Shown in pieces: positions 17,180 through 25,729 of a DNA stretch of 64,000 nt. The DNA lies in contig DASRJE010000031.1 of the NCBI GenBank assembly GCA_035649635.1, positions 47,678 to 111,677 on the forward strand, given 5' to 3'. The notes under the pieces were generated by a model. That model did no database searches. It had not been told where the DNA came from and saw only the letters and a program-made list of their open reading frames with translations. Both the position numbers and the translations under genes were made by a program. This stretch comes from Gp6-AA40 sp035649635 (GTDB taxonomy: Bacteria > Acidobacteriota > Vicinamibacteria > Vicinamibacterales > UBA2999). Positions within the stretch are counted from its first letter, which is position 1. Each line of letters starts with the position of its first letter.

Positions 17180-17698
17180 TCAGGAGGCAGACGGCGCGCG
17201 CACGCGCCGTCGGCGTCGCGTTGCCGCCGCGCGCTTGGCAGCAGATCGACGCAGCGCAGGACCCTTGGTTCTTGCCGCGCGGCGCGCGGACGCGCGGCGC
17301 GATGCCCGCGAACGTTTCCGTGATGCGGTCCGTGCCTGCCGCGACAACTGCGCAGTCGATGCCGCCGAACGGCCTTCTCTCTTCAGCGCGCGACGGGTCG
17401 CGCGCGATCGTTTTGCGGACGTTTGCTTGCGTCCGCCCCGACCCTCGCGCAACGCACGTTCAGCCGCTCGACGCGTACGCGCCGACGTTGTTCCCTTCCG
17501 CGGCGGTGGAAGATCGACACCCGATCGTCGGGCCTTGGAAAGCCCGATGGCAATGGCCTGCTTGGTGGAGCGTGCCCCGTGTTTGCCTTCGCGAAGGTGC
17601 TCAATCTCCTCCCGAACGAATTCGCCTGCCTGCGTCGATGGGGCCCGGCCGGCGCGCTTTGCCTGACGAGCCCGCTTGAGTGTGGTCTTGCTGGGCAT
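17180..17698 (-). CDS. Histone H1-like basic protein with DUF6496-type head
   Basis: The 172-residue protein is very basic. The first 65 residues contain EIEHLREGKHGARSTKQAIA and IGLSKARRSG, the pattern of the small DUF6496 family. The remaining 100 residues are an Ala/Arg/Ser/Lys-rich tail like that of bacterial histone-H1-type proteins, with little hydrophobic content. Binding to nucleic acid is likely from charge but is inference. The extreme Arg content raises the chance of a shadow ORF, but the recognisable head and the intact start support a real gene. Confidence 0.75.
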   Translation of the reverse strand: MPSKTTLKRARQAKRAGRAPSTQAGEFVREEIEHLREGKHGARSTKQAIAIGLSKARRSGVDLPPPRKGTTSARTRRAAERALREGRGGRKQTSAKRSRATRRALKREGRSAASTAQLSRQARTASRKRSRASRRASARRAARTKGPALRRSAAKRAAATRRRRRVRAPSAS

Positions 17699-17841
17699 GA
17701 CGACGATTGACGCAAGTTCTGCGCCGCTAATACTGCCGACTTATGCGCGTAACGAATGCCCGATAAATGCGCCCATCCCGGCATTTGACCCTGCACGTCT
17801 CTCGGCGGTAGCCTCCTCTCATCCTTCGCCCGAGGATTCGA

Positions 17842-18780
17842 ATGAGATCACAGACAGCGCTGACAGCTGCGACGATGCTCCTGCTGGGGATGGTCGCGTC
17901 GTCGTGCACGACCGCAAATGCACCGGCCGGTAGCCCGGCTCCGTCGTCGCGACCAGAGCGCACGAAAGAGGAGAACGCTGCGCTCGGTCGAGAACACAAA
18001 ACAGCGGCGGAGCTCTACCAGGCCCTGCGTGATCAGGCCAAAAGCGGACAGCCACTCGCCTGGACCAGCTTGCCAGACTGGCGCGGCGTGTACACGCGCG
18101 CCCCGGTTGCCGGCTTCGCCTTCGATCCCGACACGCCCGAAGGCGGCGTGCCGACGGCGAAGTTGACGCCTGAGTACGAAGAGCGCATGCGCAAACGCAT
18201 CGATGGCGTGAAGAGCGGGATCGAATGGGATCCGATTTCGACCTGCGCTCCGCCGGGACATCCACGCTGGTTGACCGAACCCTTCCTGCGAGAGTTCATC
18301 GTCACGCCCGAGCAGACGTGGCTGATGAATGAGATGGTCAACGACATCCGGCGGATCTATACCGACGGGCGCGATCACATCCCCGCCGCCGATCGGTATC
18401 CGCTCTACAACGGCGACTCGATCGGGTTCTGGGATGGCGATCGCCTGGTGATCCACACGAATCAGTTGCGCTCGGGGATCTATCAGCGATCGCATCCCGA
18501 CTACACTGATCAAGTCGAGACCGTGGAGATTTGGTACAAAGCCGACCCGAAGACACTTCGCGCCGATGTCTGGGTGTACGACCCGCCGGCGCTCGTCGAG
18601 CCGTGGTACACGCGCCAGTCATACCTGAAGCTCGACGATCCGGATAAGAGCCTGCGGATCAGATACTGGAATTGCGGCGAGAATCAGAACAACACGGTGT
18701 TCCAGACGCAGGAGGGATCGACACAGTTTCAGGATTTGACCTTTACGCAGAGTGACGACAAAAAAGGAGGTAAGCCGTGA
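17842..18780 (+). CDS. Secreted lipoprotein, function unknown
   Basis: The 312-residue protein has a lipoprotein signal peptide with lipobox VASSC near residue 22. The mature part contains PDWRGVYTR, ISTCAPPGHPRW and GFWDGDRLVIHTNQL, a pattern I associate with uncharacterised proteins encoded beside DUF6152 genes. No enzymatic motif is evident. The stop overlaps the next start by 4 nt, and AAGGAGG (18764-18770) provides a strong ribosome-binding site for that gene. It heads an operon with DUF6152, a propeller and a TPR protein. Confidence 0.88.
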   Translation: MRSQTALTAATMLLLGMVASSCTTANAPAGSPAPSSRPERTKEENAALGREHKTAAELYQALRDQAKSGQPLAWTSLPDWRGVYTRAPVAGFAFDPDTPEGGVPTAKLTPEYEERMRKRIDGVKSGIEWDPISTCAPPGHPRWLTEPFLREFIVTPEQTWLMNEMVNDIRRIYTDGRDHIPAADRYPLYNGDSIGFWDGDRLVIHTNQLRSGIYQRSHPDYTDQVETVEIWYKADPKTLRADVWVYDPPALVEPWYTRQSYLKLDDPDKSLRIRYWNCGENQNNTVFQTQEGSTQFQDLTFTQSDDKKGGKP

Positions 18781-19175
18781 TTGCACGCAGAGCCCGCGTC
18801 TGCCTGCTGACGGGTAGTTTCCTCGTCATCGCGTCGCTGTCCGCGCTTGCGCATCATTCGGCGGCGATGTTCGAAGAGAAAAAGACCATCACCGTCGAAG
18901 GTGTGGTCAAGGAATTTCAGTACACGAATCCGCATTCCTGGTTGCTCGTCGACGTCAAAGACAAGAGCGGCAAGGTCACGACTTGGGGCTTCGAGGCCGA
19001 GGGTCCCAGCACGCTTCAGCGCGCTGGCATTCGTCCGAGTGAGTTTCCGGTCGGCACGAAACTGACCATCACGGGACGACCGATGAAGGACGGCCGGCCT
19101 GCGGCAATCTGGGAATCCGCCGTCAGAGCCGATGGGAAGAAATTCAATCCGCGCGAAGGGTTTGCGGTGCGCTGA
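18777..19175 (+). CDS. DUF6152 family secreted protein
   Basis: The 132-residue protein starts at GTG 18777, with AAGGAGG 6 nt upstream. A signal peptide (VCLLTGSFLVIASLSALA) is followed by HHSAAMFEEKKTITVEGVV and FQYTNPHSWLLVDV, the hallmark of DUF6152. The fold is probably a small beta-barrel. Function is unknown; members recur next to the kind of lipoprotein encoded just upstream. The stop lies 4 nt before the start of the propeller gene. Confidence 0.92.
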   Translation: MIARRARVCLLTGSFLVIASLSALAHHSAAMFEEKKTITVEGVVKEFQYTNPHSWLLVDVKDKSGKVTTWGFEAEGPSTLQRAGIRPSEFPVGTKLTITGRPMKDGRPAAIWESAVRADGKKFNPREGFAVR

Positions 19176-19179
19176 GCGG

Positions 19180-20418
19180 ATGGGAAGAAGCCTGAGCATC
19201 GGACTCGTTTCGAGTGCGGCGGTACTCGTCGTCACTCTCGTTGCCGGAGCCGCGACCGACTGGCCACAGTTTCTCGGTCCGACGCGCAACGGTGCGTACG
19301 CCGGACCGCCTCTTGCCGAGACATGGGGAGCTGCGGGCCCGAAGGTTGTGTGGAGGAAACAAGTCGGGCAGGGATTTGCGGGACCGGCCGTCATTGGCAA
19401 CCGCGTGATCCTGTTCCACCGTGTCGGCAACGAGGAAGTTCTCGAGTCGCTCGATGCCGCCAACGGGAACTCCACGTGGCGCTATGCCTACCCCACCCGA
19501 TACCGGGACGACTTCGGATTCGACGAAGGTCCGAGGGCGGTCCCGGTCATCGCCGACGGCGTGATTTATACGTTTGGCGCGGAGGGTCAGCTCCACGCCG
19601 TCGACCTCGCCAAGGGCACCCGCCTGTGGAGCGAGGACACGATGAAACGTTTCGGCGTGCCCAAGGGTTTCTTTGGCGCGGGCGGATCGCCCCTCGTCGA
19701 AGGCGGTCGCGTCATCGCCAACGTTGGCGGCGATAAGGCCGGCATCGTGGCGTTCGACGCGAAGACGGGCAAAGTACTCTGGACCGCCACCGATGACGAT
19801 GCCAGTTATTCGTCGGGCGTGGCGGCCACGATCGGCGGTCGCCGACTCGGAGTCTTCCTCACGCGCGACAACCTCATAGGCCTCGATCCCATGTCGGGGA
19901 CCGTGCAGTTCCAGCGACGTTGGCGCGCGCGCATCGCGGCATCGGTCAACGCGGCCACCCCCATCATCGTTGGCGATCAAATCTTCGTGTCCGCCCAATA
20001 CGGACCCGGCGCGGGAGTTCTGCGCGTGAACGGATCGCAGTTGGTCGACGTCTGGGCGTCCGACGACGTTCTCTCCAACCATTACGCAACGAGCGTTTTT
20101 TACAACGGGCATTTGTACGGTTTTCATGGCAGGCAGGAATTCGGACCGAGTTTCCGGGCGGTGGAATTCCAGACGGGGATGGTGAAATGGAGCCAGGAGC
20201 AGTTCCGGGCCGGCAGCGTTCTCCTCGCCGGTGATCGGCTCCTCATCACCCGTGAAGGAGGCGAGCTCGTTCTGGCAGCCGCCTCACCGCAGGCGTTTCG
20301 GCCGGTGGCCCGCGCGCAGATCCTGGCTGGTGTCCTTCGGCCCTACCCCGCGCTCGCCGACGGACTGCTCTACGTGCGCAACGAGAACACGCTCGTCTGC
20401 CTCGATCTCCGCAAATGA
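19180..20418 (+). CDS. Secreted PQQ-type beta-propeller protein
   Basis: The protein has 412 residues from ATG 19180. The longer frame to 19132 overlaps DUF6152 and precedes the signal peptide, so it was trimmed. A signal peptide (LVSSAAVLVVTLVAGAA) is followed by the entry motif DWPQFLGPTRNG. Repeated propeller blades (VIYTFGAEGQLHAVDLAKGT, GIVAFDAKTGKVLW) match the PQQ_2/PQQ-like WD repeat. Such propellers may be scaffolds or bind ligands without PQQ; no dehydrogenase residues were identified. It overlaps the downstream TPR gene by 4 nt. Confidence 0.9.
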   Translation: MGRSLSIGLVSSAAVLVVTLVAGAATDWPQFLGPTRNGAYAGPPLAETWGAAGPKVVWRKQVGQGFAGPAVIGNRVILFHRVGNEEVLESLDAANGNSTWRYAYPTRYRDDFGFDEGPRAVPVIADGVIYTFGAEGQLHAVDLAKGTRLWSEDTMKRFGVPKGFFGAGGSPLVEGGRVIANVGGDKAGIVAFDAKTGKVLWTATDDDASYSSGVAATIGGRRLGVFLTRDNLIGLDPMSGTVQFQRRWRARIAASVNAATPIIVGDQIFVSAQYGPGAGVLRVNGSQLVDVWASDDVLSNHYATSVFYNGHLYGFHGRQEFGPSFRAVEFQTGMVKWSQEQFRAGSVLLAGDRLLITREGGELVLAAASPQAFRPVARAQILAGVLRPYPALADGLLYVRNENTLVCLDLRK

Positions 20419-21038
20419 AAACCGTCCTCGCTCTCCTCTCGATCGTGTCGGTTGCGGCGATGGCGCCGTTGCAGCGGTCGACAGAGAATCCGCGAGACGT
20501 CCTCGATCGCGCGATCGGCGACTTTCTCGCCGGCCGCGTGAAGGAATCGGTGGTCGGCTTCGATCGAGTGGCCGCTCTTGCACCTGACGTCGCGCCACAA
20601 CTCTGGCAACGCGGGATCGCGCTGTACTATCTCGGGCGCTACGACGATTGCCGCAAGCAATTCGAGTCACACCGCACGGTCAATCCGAACGACGTCGAGA
20701 ACCCGGCGTGGCACTTTCTCTGCGTTGCGCACGCCGAGTCGCCGCAGAAGGCGCGCGCGGCGCTTCTGCCAGTCGGTCCCGATCAGCGGTCACCGATGCG
20801 TGAGGTCTACGAGATGTTCAAGGGCACGATGACGACCGACGCGGTGCTGGCGGCCGGCCGGTCAGGTTCGGCGCGGTTTTTTGCGGAGCTCTATGTCGGT
20901 TTGTACTACGAAGCCATCGGCAACAACACCATGGCGCTTCCCCATCTGAAGGCGGCGGCCTCTGACCAGTTCGCGAGTGCCGGCGGTTACATGCACCGTG
21001 TCGCGACGCTCCATCCTCTACTGGCTGGGAAGCGGTAA
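20415..21038 (+). CDS. Periplasmic TPR-like protein
   Basis: The 207-residue protein has a short signal peptide (MKTVLALLSIVSVAAMA). Helical repeats follow that fit TPRs: AIGDFLAGRVKESVVGFDRV, then LWQRGIALYYLGRYDDCRKQ, and near the C-terminus FAELYVGLYYEAIGNNTMAL. The pattern resembles NlpI-type periplasmic TPR adaptors. The ATG overlaps the propeller stop by 4 nt, so it is the last gene of the lipoprotein operon. A palindromic repeat lies 15 bp after its stop. Confidence 0.85.
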   Translation: MKTVLALLSIVSVAAMAPLQRSTENPRDVLDRAIGDFLAGRVKESVVGFDRVAALAPDVAPQLWQRGIALYYLGRYDDCRKQFESHRTVNPNDVENPAWHFLCVAHAESPQKARAALLPVGPDQRSPMREVYEMFKGTMTTDAVLAAGRSGSARFFAELYVGLYYEAIGNNTMALPHLKAAASDQFASAGGYMHRVATLHPLLAGKR

Positions 21039-21052
21039 TCGTCTCGACGCAG

Positions 21053-21074
21053 CGGCGGGTCTTCAGACCCGCCG
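21053..21074. repeat. Short palindromic repeat (GCGGGTCT family)
   Basis: The perfect 10-bp arms CGGCGGGTCT and AGACCCGCCG surround a 2-nt loop. The same motif recurs at 36754, 53528 and, more diverged, 53563. It sits between convergent genes and might also end transcripts. Confidence 0.75.
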
Positions 21075-21080
21075 GTGATC

Positions 21081-22433
21081 TCAGCGCGGCGAACTGATTC
21101 GATAGAGGTGAGTGTCGGTTCGGATAAAGAGCGATCGATCCGAGATCGCGATCGACGCGAGCGTGGTGCCGTCGAGACGATTGGTCGCCAGCTTCTGAAA
21201 CGTCTTGCCAGGCGTGAAGACCGTCGTCATGCCTTCTTCGCTGAGCGCGTAGATGCGGCCGTCGGCAAAGACGGGCGACGCGGAGTAGTTTCCACCGAGA
21301 CGCTGCTGCCAGATCATCTTCCCCGTCTTTGCGTCGACGCACGACAGCACGCCGGTATCGCTCAGGTAATACAACTCGTCACCAACGAGAAGTGGAGACG
21401 GTGTATACGGCGCGCCGCGCGTCAACATCCACACGACATGGGTGCGCGTGACGTCCCCGCGGCCGTCGGCACGCACCGCCATGAGCGCGGGCTCCTGGAA
21501 CCCGGTGGCGATAAACACGAGACCCTGACCGAACACGGGCCGAGGCACGTTGGAGAACCCCTCGCCGTAGCTGACGCGCCAGATTTCCTTTCCCGTCAAC
21601 GGTTCGTACGCGACGGTACGGTACGCGCCAACCGACACCACTTGATCCTCGTCGCCCACTCGAATCACGAGCGGCGTCGAATAGGCCTGGCTCCATGGCC
21701 GGCGCCGCGAAGTGCGCCACCGCGACTTCCCCGTTTTCGTATCGAGCGCGACGACGTACGCGTCGTCTCCCCAGCCATCGCAGTTGATGATCAACAGATC
21801 GCGATAGAGGACGGGAGAGCCGCCGTTGCCGTGCTGCGCGTCGTAGCGCAGGCGCGTGGACCAGAGCAACTGGCCGGCCGTCGTGAGCGCGGCGGTGCCG
21901 TCCGCGCCGAAATGCACGTAGACGCGATCGCCGTCGACGATGGGCGTTGGAGAGGCGCGACTGTTCTTGATGTTGATCGCCTCTGGGTTATCGATCTTGA
22001 AAACTTCCGCGTTCACGACCTCGCGTCCCGAAGCGGCATCGAGACCGATCAAGCGGAGGGAGATGACGGAGTCCTCTCCCCTCTTGTTGCGAGTGGCGTT
22101 GACGGCCGTGACCCAGACACGCCCGCCAGCGATGACGGGCGACGACCATCCACCGCTGATGGGAACCTTCCACGCGATGTTCTGCGTCTCGGTCCATTCG
22201 AGCGGCAGCCCTGCCTCCGTCGAGTGCCCCTGCCCTGTTGGTCCGCGAAACTGCGGCCAATCCTCGGCTGCAAGTAGAGGCGGGGCTTGCCTGGCCTGAG
22301 CGAAGTCGAAGGCAGCCCCGCCCGTCAGAGCGATTAGCAGACTTGCCGCGAAGACACACGTCTGCGTGCGTCTACGAGCGCACGCAGATGTGCGCTTAGG
22401 AGCGCTGAAGCTCGAATCCCTCAACGGCCACAT
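21081..22433 (-). CDS. Secreted PQQ-type beta-propeller protein
   Basis: The 450-residue protein begins with about 25 basic residues, then a hydrophobic signal (CVFAASLLIALTGGAA), then the entry motif EDWPQFRGPTGQGHS. Blades include VYVHFGADGTAALTTAGQLL, VVALDTKTGKSRW, LTGKEIWRVSYG and VLSCVDAKTGKMIWQQ. It is a paralogue in type of the propeller at 19180 but is transcribed oppositely. The start overlaps the end of the upstream gene by 38 nt. DNA encoding the stretch after the signal peptide is itself a palindromic repeat (22279-22323), so the exact mature N-terminus is uncertain. Confidence 0.88.
   Translation of the reverse strand: MWPLRDSSFSAPKRTSACARRRTQTCVFAASLLIALTGGAAFDFAQARQAPPLLAAEDWPQFRGPTGQGHSTEAGLPLEWTETQNIAWKVPISGGWSSPVIAGGRVWVTAVNATRNKRGEDSVISLRLIGLDAASGREVVNAEVFKIDNPEAINIKNSRASPTPIVDGDRVYVHFGADGTAALTTAGQLLWSTRLRYDAQHGNGGSPVLYRDLLIINCDGWGDDAYVVALDTKTGKSRWRTSRRRPWSQAYSTPLVIRVGDEDQVVSVGAYRTVAYEPLTGKEIWRVSYGEGFSNVPRPVFGQGLVFIATGFQEPALMAVRADGRGDVTRTHVVWMLTRGAPYTPSPLLVGDELYYLSDTGVLSCVDAKTGKMIWQQRLGGNYSASPVFADGRIYALSEEGMTTVFTPGKTFQKLATNRLDGTTLASIAISDRSLFIRTDTHLYRISSPR
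22279..22323. repeat. Palindromic repeat inside a coding region
   Basis: The arms GGCGGGGCTTGCC and GGCAGCCCCGCC enclose CTGAGCGAAGTCGAA. It lies within the 5' coding part of the propeller gene and encodes the unusual residues FDFAQARQAPP between signal peptide and domain. Confidence 0.55.
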
Positions 22434-23016
22434 CCAGTTGATGATTGACGCGGAAGCCGACGACGCCGTCGGTCGTCACCGCTTTCTTCACCACGTTGTG
22501 GACGACCGTCCCGTTGACGACATACGACACCATGTCACCCGCGACGCGCACTTCGAGTGTATTCGACGAGCGTCCGGAGCCGTCGGGCCGCCGGACGGCT
22601 TGATGTGGCGCACGCGCCACGTCTTTGACGTCGTTTCCGACTCGCTGCCGAATGAGATACGAGCCGTCCTGCGCGACCGTGAAGTACGAATAGGCCTGAT
22701 TGGCGCCTTCGAGCTGTGAGGCGCCGAAGACCAAACCGTAATAGTTAGTATGACTGCTGGGCTGATTGAGGTTGAAGGTCGCCTTGAGCGTGTAGTTACC
22801 GGCAGCGTTATTGCGTGCGTCCCAGAACGTTCCGGCTGGGCCACCTTTTACGTGGAGCCCTTTGCCCTTCGAAACGAACGTAAGGTCTGGCTGGTCATCG
22901 GGATCCTGGGCGCTCTGGCTCCGGTCAACGCGCATCTTCCAGCCCTCGGGGGATTGTGCAGACAGTGGCAGAGTTACATAGCTGATCAATAGAAGAATTA
23001 CAAAAGAGTGACGCAT
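22396..23016 (-). CDS. Secreted protein, concanavalin-like fold likely
   Basis: The protein has 206 residues from ATG 23016, which has GGAG 10 nt upstream; the frame continues to 23085 without support. A signal peptide (FVILLLISYVTLPLSAQ) is followed by a beta-rich domain. Segments GTFWDARNNAAGNYTLKATF, TNYYGLVFGASQLEG, YSYFTVAQDGSYLIRQ and TLEVRVAGDMVSYVVNGTVV resemble the LamG/DUF1080-type jelly-roll used in sugar-binding proteins. No catalytic residues are evident. It is co-directional with, and overlaps, the propeller gene. Confidence 0.8.
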   Translation of the reverse strand: MRHSFVILLLISYVTLPLSAQSPEGWKMRVDRSQSAQDPDDQPDLTFVSKGKGLHVKGGPAGTFWDARNNAAGNYTLKATFNLNQPSSHTNYYGLVFGASQLEGANQAYSYFTVAQDGSYLIRQRVGNDVKDVARAPHQAVRRPDGSGRSSNTLEVRVAGDMVSYVVNGTVVHNVVKKAVTTDGVVGFRVNHQLDVAVEGFELQRS

Positions 23017-23082
23017 CAGTGGAGTCTCCCTGTTTGATCGGTTGGTCCCGTGCGGACCGCTCTCGGAGCGTGTACCGCTTTT

Positions 23083-23136
23083 CATGATTCGTGGTCAAGG
23101 CAGGTGAATCATGATCCGTGGTCAAGGCAGGTGAAC
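23083..23136. repeat. 27-bp tandem repeat, two copies
   Basis: Two adjacent units, 23083-23109 and 23110-23136, share the core GTGGTCAAGGCAGGTGAA and differ at two positions. They lie about 65 bp upstream of a minus-strand gene start and might hold a regulator site, but nothing identifies one. Confidence 0.7.
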
Positions 23137-23267
23137 GTGAGCTCAGCTGTTCCCGCGCCGAAGGATGCCACACTCTAGCGAGAAACTCCCAGCTCCGATG
23201 AACTCAACCCCCAACCGCACAGATTGGGTGTTGGGGTTGGAGGGTGGCGGTTGATTCGACCCAAACG

Positions 23268-24548
23268 ATGCTAACGTCGACCACTCTGCGCAGTCGTGTA
23301 TCACGCGAAACGCGCCAGTTGCTTGTCGCAGCCTTGGTCGCGCTGCTTGCGCTCTGGGTACTTGCGCGCATCCGTTTTCCGGGACAACCGCCCACCCCGA
23401 ACCCGATTCCCTCGCTCTTACCTCAGCTCTCGGTCGCGCCCCGATTCGCCAACCTCGCGGGCGAGATTGCCGAACTTCAGCGCAGGCTGGGGGCGGCCTG
23501 GCTGGCGATTCCTGTTTCAGGGGCAGACACGACCGCCGAAAACGGCTCACGGCACCTCACCGCGATGCGGCTGTCCAACAGCACGGCGGTGATACTGCTG
23601 CGCAGCGGCGATCGAGTGCTCACCGAGCAGGACCTCATCGCCACCGATCGCGTCACTGGCCTTGCGATTGTTCGTGCCGAGGAGACGCCGTCGAGACCCG
23701 ATGTCGCACGCTGGATGCCTCCGAGTCTCGATGGACCTCGATACTTAATGGCCACCATCGGCACCCCCACTGGCGTTTCGCTGCGCCCCGTTCTTGTTGG
23801 CGCGCTGCACGAGATCGAAAGCCCGGCGTGGCCCGGCCCAATCTGGTCGGTACCAGAGGGCACCGATCTGGCCGCATCAGCGTTCGTCTTCACGACGTCT
23901 GGCGAAATCGCTGGTCTTGTCGCACGCGAGCCACCGGGACTCGCTATCATCCCGTGGGACATCGTGCTCGCCGAGGCTACGCGGATTCTCGATCGAGGAC
24001 GTGCGCCGGCGCAGGATCTTCGTGTCGAGGTCCGCCCGCTGACGCCGGCACTGACACAAGCGACGGGCGCGGCACGAGGCGTGGTCGTGGCATGGGTTGA
24101 TCCACGCGGTCCGATGGCCAAGCAGATCGTTGTCGGTGACGTCATTCAATCCATCAATGCGCAGGCGATTGCGCACGTTCGCGATTGGGAAGTCACAAGC
24201 GGTCGACTGACCGCCGGCAACGCCACGTTCGGCGTACGTCGTCGTGGCAAGTCGATGGAGATCGGCGTCACCTTGCCCGCGGCAGGCACATCGACTGCGC
24301 CCACGTCATTAGGCCTGAGGATGCGCAATGTCCCAGGCGTCGGCACCACCATTCTTCGCATCGACCCTCGTTCGGCCGCCACGGCGGCGCGCCTGCAAGA
24401 AGGGGACATCATCACCCTCGCCGGAGATATCACGGCGCCCACCGCAGCGCAGATTGGCGATGCCTTCCGATCCGCTCGGACAGGCGAGGCGATCATGCTC
24501 GCGATCACGAGGGGCAGCACGCACCTCGTCGTGGGGCTGGTGAAATGA
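23268..24548 (+). CDS. Membrane-anchored HtrA-like pseudoprotease with two PDZ domains
   Basis: The protein has 426 residues from ATG 23268 (GTG 23244 is the in-frame alternative). One membrane anchor (LLVAALVALLALWVLARI) is followed by a trypsin-fold domain, about 60-240, then two PDZ domains (VVVAWVDPRGPMAKQIVVGD and TILRIDPRSAATAARLQEGD). Aligned to DegP/HtrA, the His box reads LTEQDLI (His to Asp), the Asp box reads TGLAIV (Asp to Gly), and the GNSGG serine loop reads AASAFVF. The catalytic triad is therefore not intact and proteolysis is unlikely. It overlaps the next antiporter-like gene by 4 nt, suggesting a sensor or scaffold role. Confidence 0.85.
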   Translation: MLTSTTLRSRVSRETRQLLVAALVALLALWVLARIRFPGQPPTPNPIPSLLPQLSVAPRFANLAGEIAELQRRLGAAWLAIPVSGADTTAENGSRHLTAMRLSNSTAVILLRSGDRVLTEQDLIATDRVTGLAIVRAEETPSRPDVARWMPPSLDGPRYLMATIGTPTGVSLRPVLVGALHEIESPAWPGPIWSVPEGTDLAASAFVFTTSGEIAGLVAREPPGLAIIPWDIVLAEATRILDRGRAPAQDLRVEVRPLTPALTQATGAARGVVVAWVDPRGPMAKQIVVGDVIQSINAQAIAHVRDWEVTSGRLTAGNATFGVRRRGKSMEIGVTLPAAGTSTAPTSLGLRMRNVPGVGTTILRIDPRSAATAARLQEGDIITLAGDITAPTAAQIGDAFRSARTGEAIMLAITRGSTHLVVGLVK

Positions 24549-25729
24549 TGGCGGAATCGATCCATCAGGACGACGTCGCACCCGATACGCGCACGAGCGA
24601 GGTGGCGATCGGGCGGATCGCCACGCCGGCTTCGCTGCCCGCGCACACACTGCCATGGCACGTGCGCTTCGGGCTGAGTTGGTCGACCGGTGCGGTCCCC
24701 GTCGTCCTCATTCTGTTGATTGGGGCGGTGCTCGGTCCTGGCGGCCTTGCCGTGCTCACGCCGGCGGTCCTCAACGTCATCGATCCGGTGTTGCCGGTCG
24801 CCGTCGCGGCGCTCGGCATCCTGGCCGGTCTCGAGTTCACGCGACCGGCTGCTCCTAATCGCTGGTCGCTCCTTCGCAAGGCCAGCATCGAATCGCTGCT
24901 GACGGGAACCTTCGTCGCCGTTGGCATCTGGTTGGTCATGCCGGCCTCTCCAGATCTGGCGCCATGGGACGCATGGCTCGTGGCGATCGTGGCTGGTCTG
25001 TGCGCATCGATGTCGGCCACATTACCGGATGCCGATCCCGATCGTCTTCGCCCGGCGGCGATCCGCATGCGCGATCTCGATGCTTTTCTTCCGGCCATCA
25101 TCGGCGCCGTCGTGCTCGCCTTCCTTCATTCGCAATCTCCGCTGGCGTCGCTGTGGCTCACGACTCAGGCGATGGTTCTCGCGCTTCTGATCTCGGCAAC
25201 CGCGTGGCTGCTGCTTGCCGACGGCCCGCCAGGTACGGAGCAGCGCGTGTTCTCGATTGCGGCGTTGCTGCTGGTCGGTGGCATCGCCGACTACCTCGCG
25301 CTGTCGGCCCTGGTGGGCGGACTTCTCGCTGGCCTCTTCTGGGGGTACGTCGGAGGTGTCGCTCGCGACTGCATCGAACGCGACGTCCGTTACCTGCGTC
25401 ATCCGCTGGTCGTGCTCATGCTCCTGGCGGCAGGCGCCAAGCTCGAATTTTCCGGCTGGATTCTCGTCGTCGCGATGGCGTATCTCCTGTTGCGTGTCGC
25501 CGGCAAACTTCTCGGCGGCTGGCTGACGCGCAGGTTGCCAGGCGCGCCGCTACCGGATCACGTGGCGGGCACGCTGCTCCCGCCTGGTGTCTTCGGCATC
25601 GCCTTCGCGCTTGATGCAACCTCGATGATGGAACCTGCAGCGGCTTCGATCTTGTCCGCCGCGGTACTGGGCAGTATCGGTTGCCAGCTCCTGGCGGCCC
25701 TCTGGCGACCGGCGGAGGCCCACGAGTGA
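24545..25729 (+). CDS. Antiporter-like membrane protein (Na+/H+ exchanger fold)
   Basis: The 394-residue protein has about 11 hydrophobic segments in the CPA-type exchanger layout. Supporting segments include DPVLPVAVAALGILAGLEF, GIADYLALSALVGGLLAGLF, and a final LPPGVFGIAFALDATSMMEP. The central SATLPDADPDRLRP region is more degenerate than the SPTMTAAVT motif of the next gene. Together with the neighbour's antiporter domain it could form a heterodimer. The ATG at 24545 overlaps the previous stop; a longer frame to 24185 runs through the pseudoprotease gene and is rejected. Confidence 0.8.
   Translation: MMAESIHQDDVAPDTRTSEVAIGRIATPASLPAHTLPWHVRFGLSWSTGAVPVVLILLIGAVLGPGGLAVLTPAVLNVIDPVLPVAVAALGILAGLEFTRPAAPNRWSLLRKASIESLLTGTFVAVGIWLVMPASPDLAPWDAWLVAIVAGLCASMSATLPDADPDRLRPAAIRMRDLDAFLPAIIGAVVLAFLHSQSPLASLWLTTQAMVLALLISATAWLLLADGPPGTEQRVFSIAALLLVGGIADYLALSALVGGLLAGLFWGYVGGVARDCIERDVRYLRHPLVVLMLLAAGAKLEFSGWILVVAMAYLLLRVAGKLLGGWLTRRLPGAPLPDHVAGTLLPPGVFGIAFALDATSMMEPAAASILSAAVLGSIGCQLLAALWRPAEAHE

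Noticed and set aside
17083..23136. Possible CRISPR arrays at the direct repeats near 17083 and 23083
   Set aside because: Only two copies each, no spacers of constant length with unique sequence, and no cas genes.
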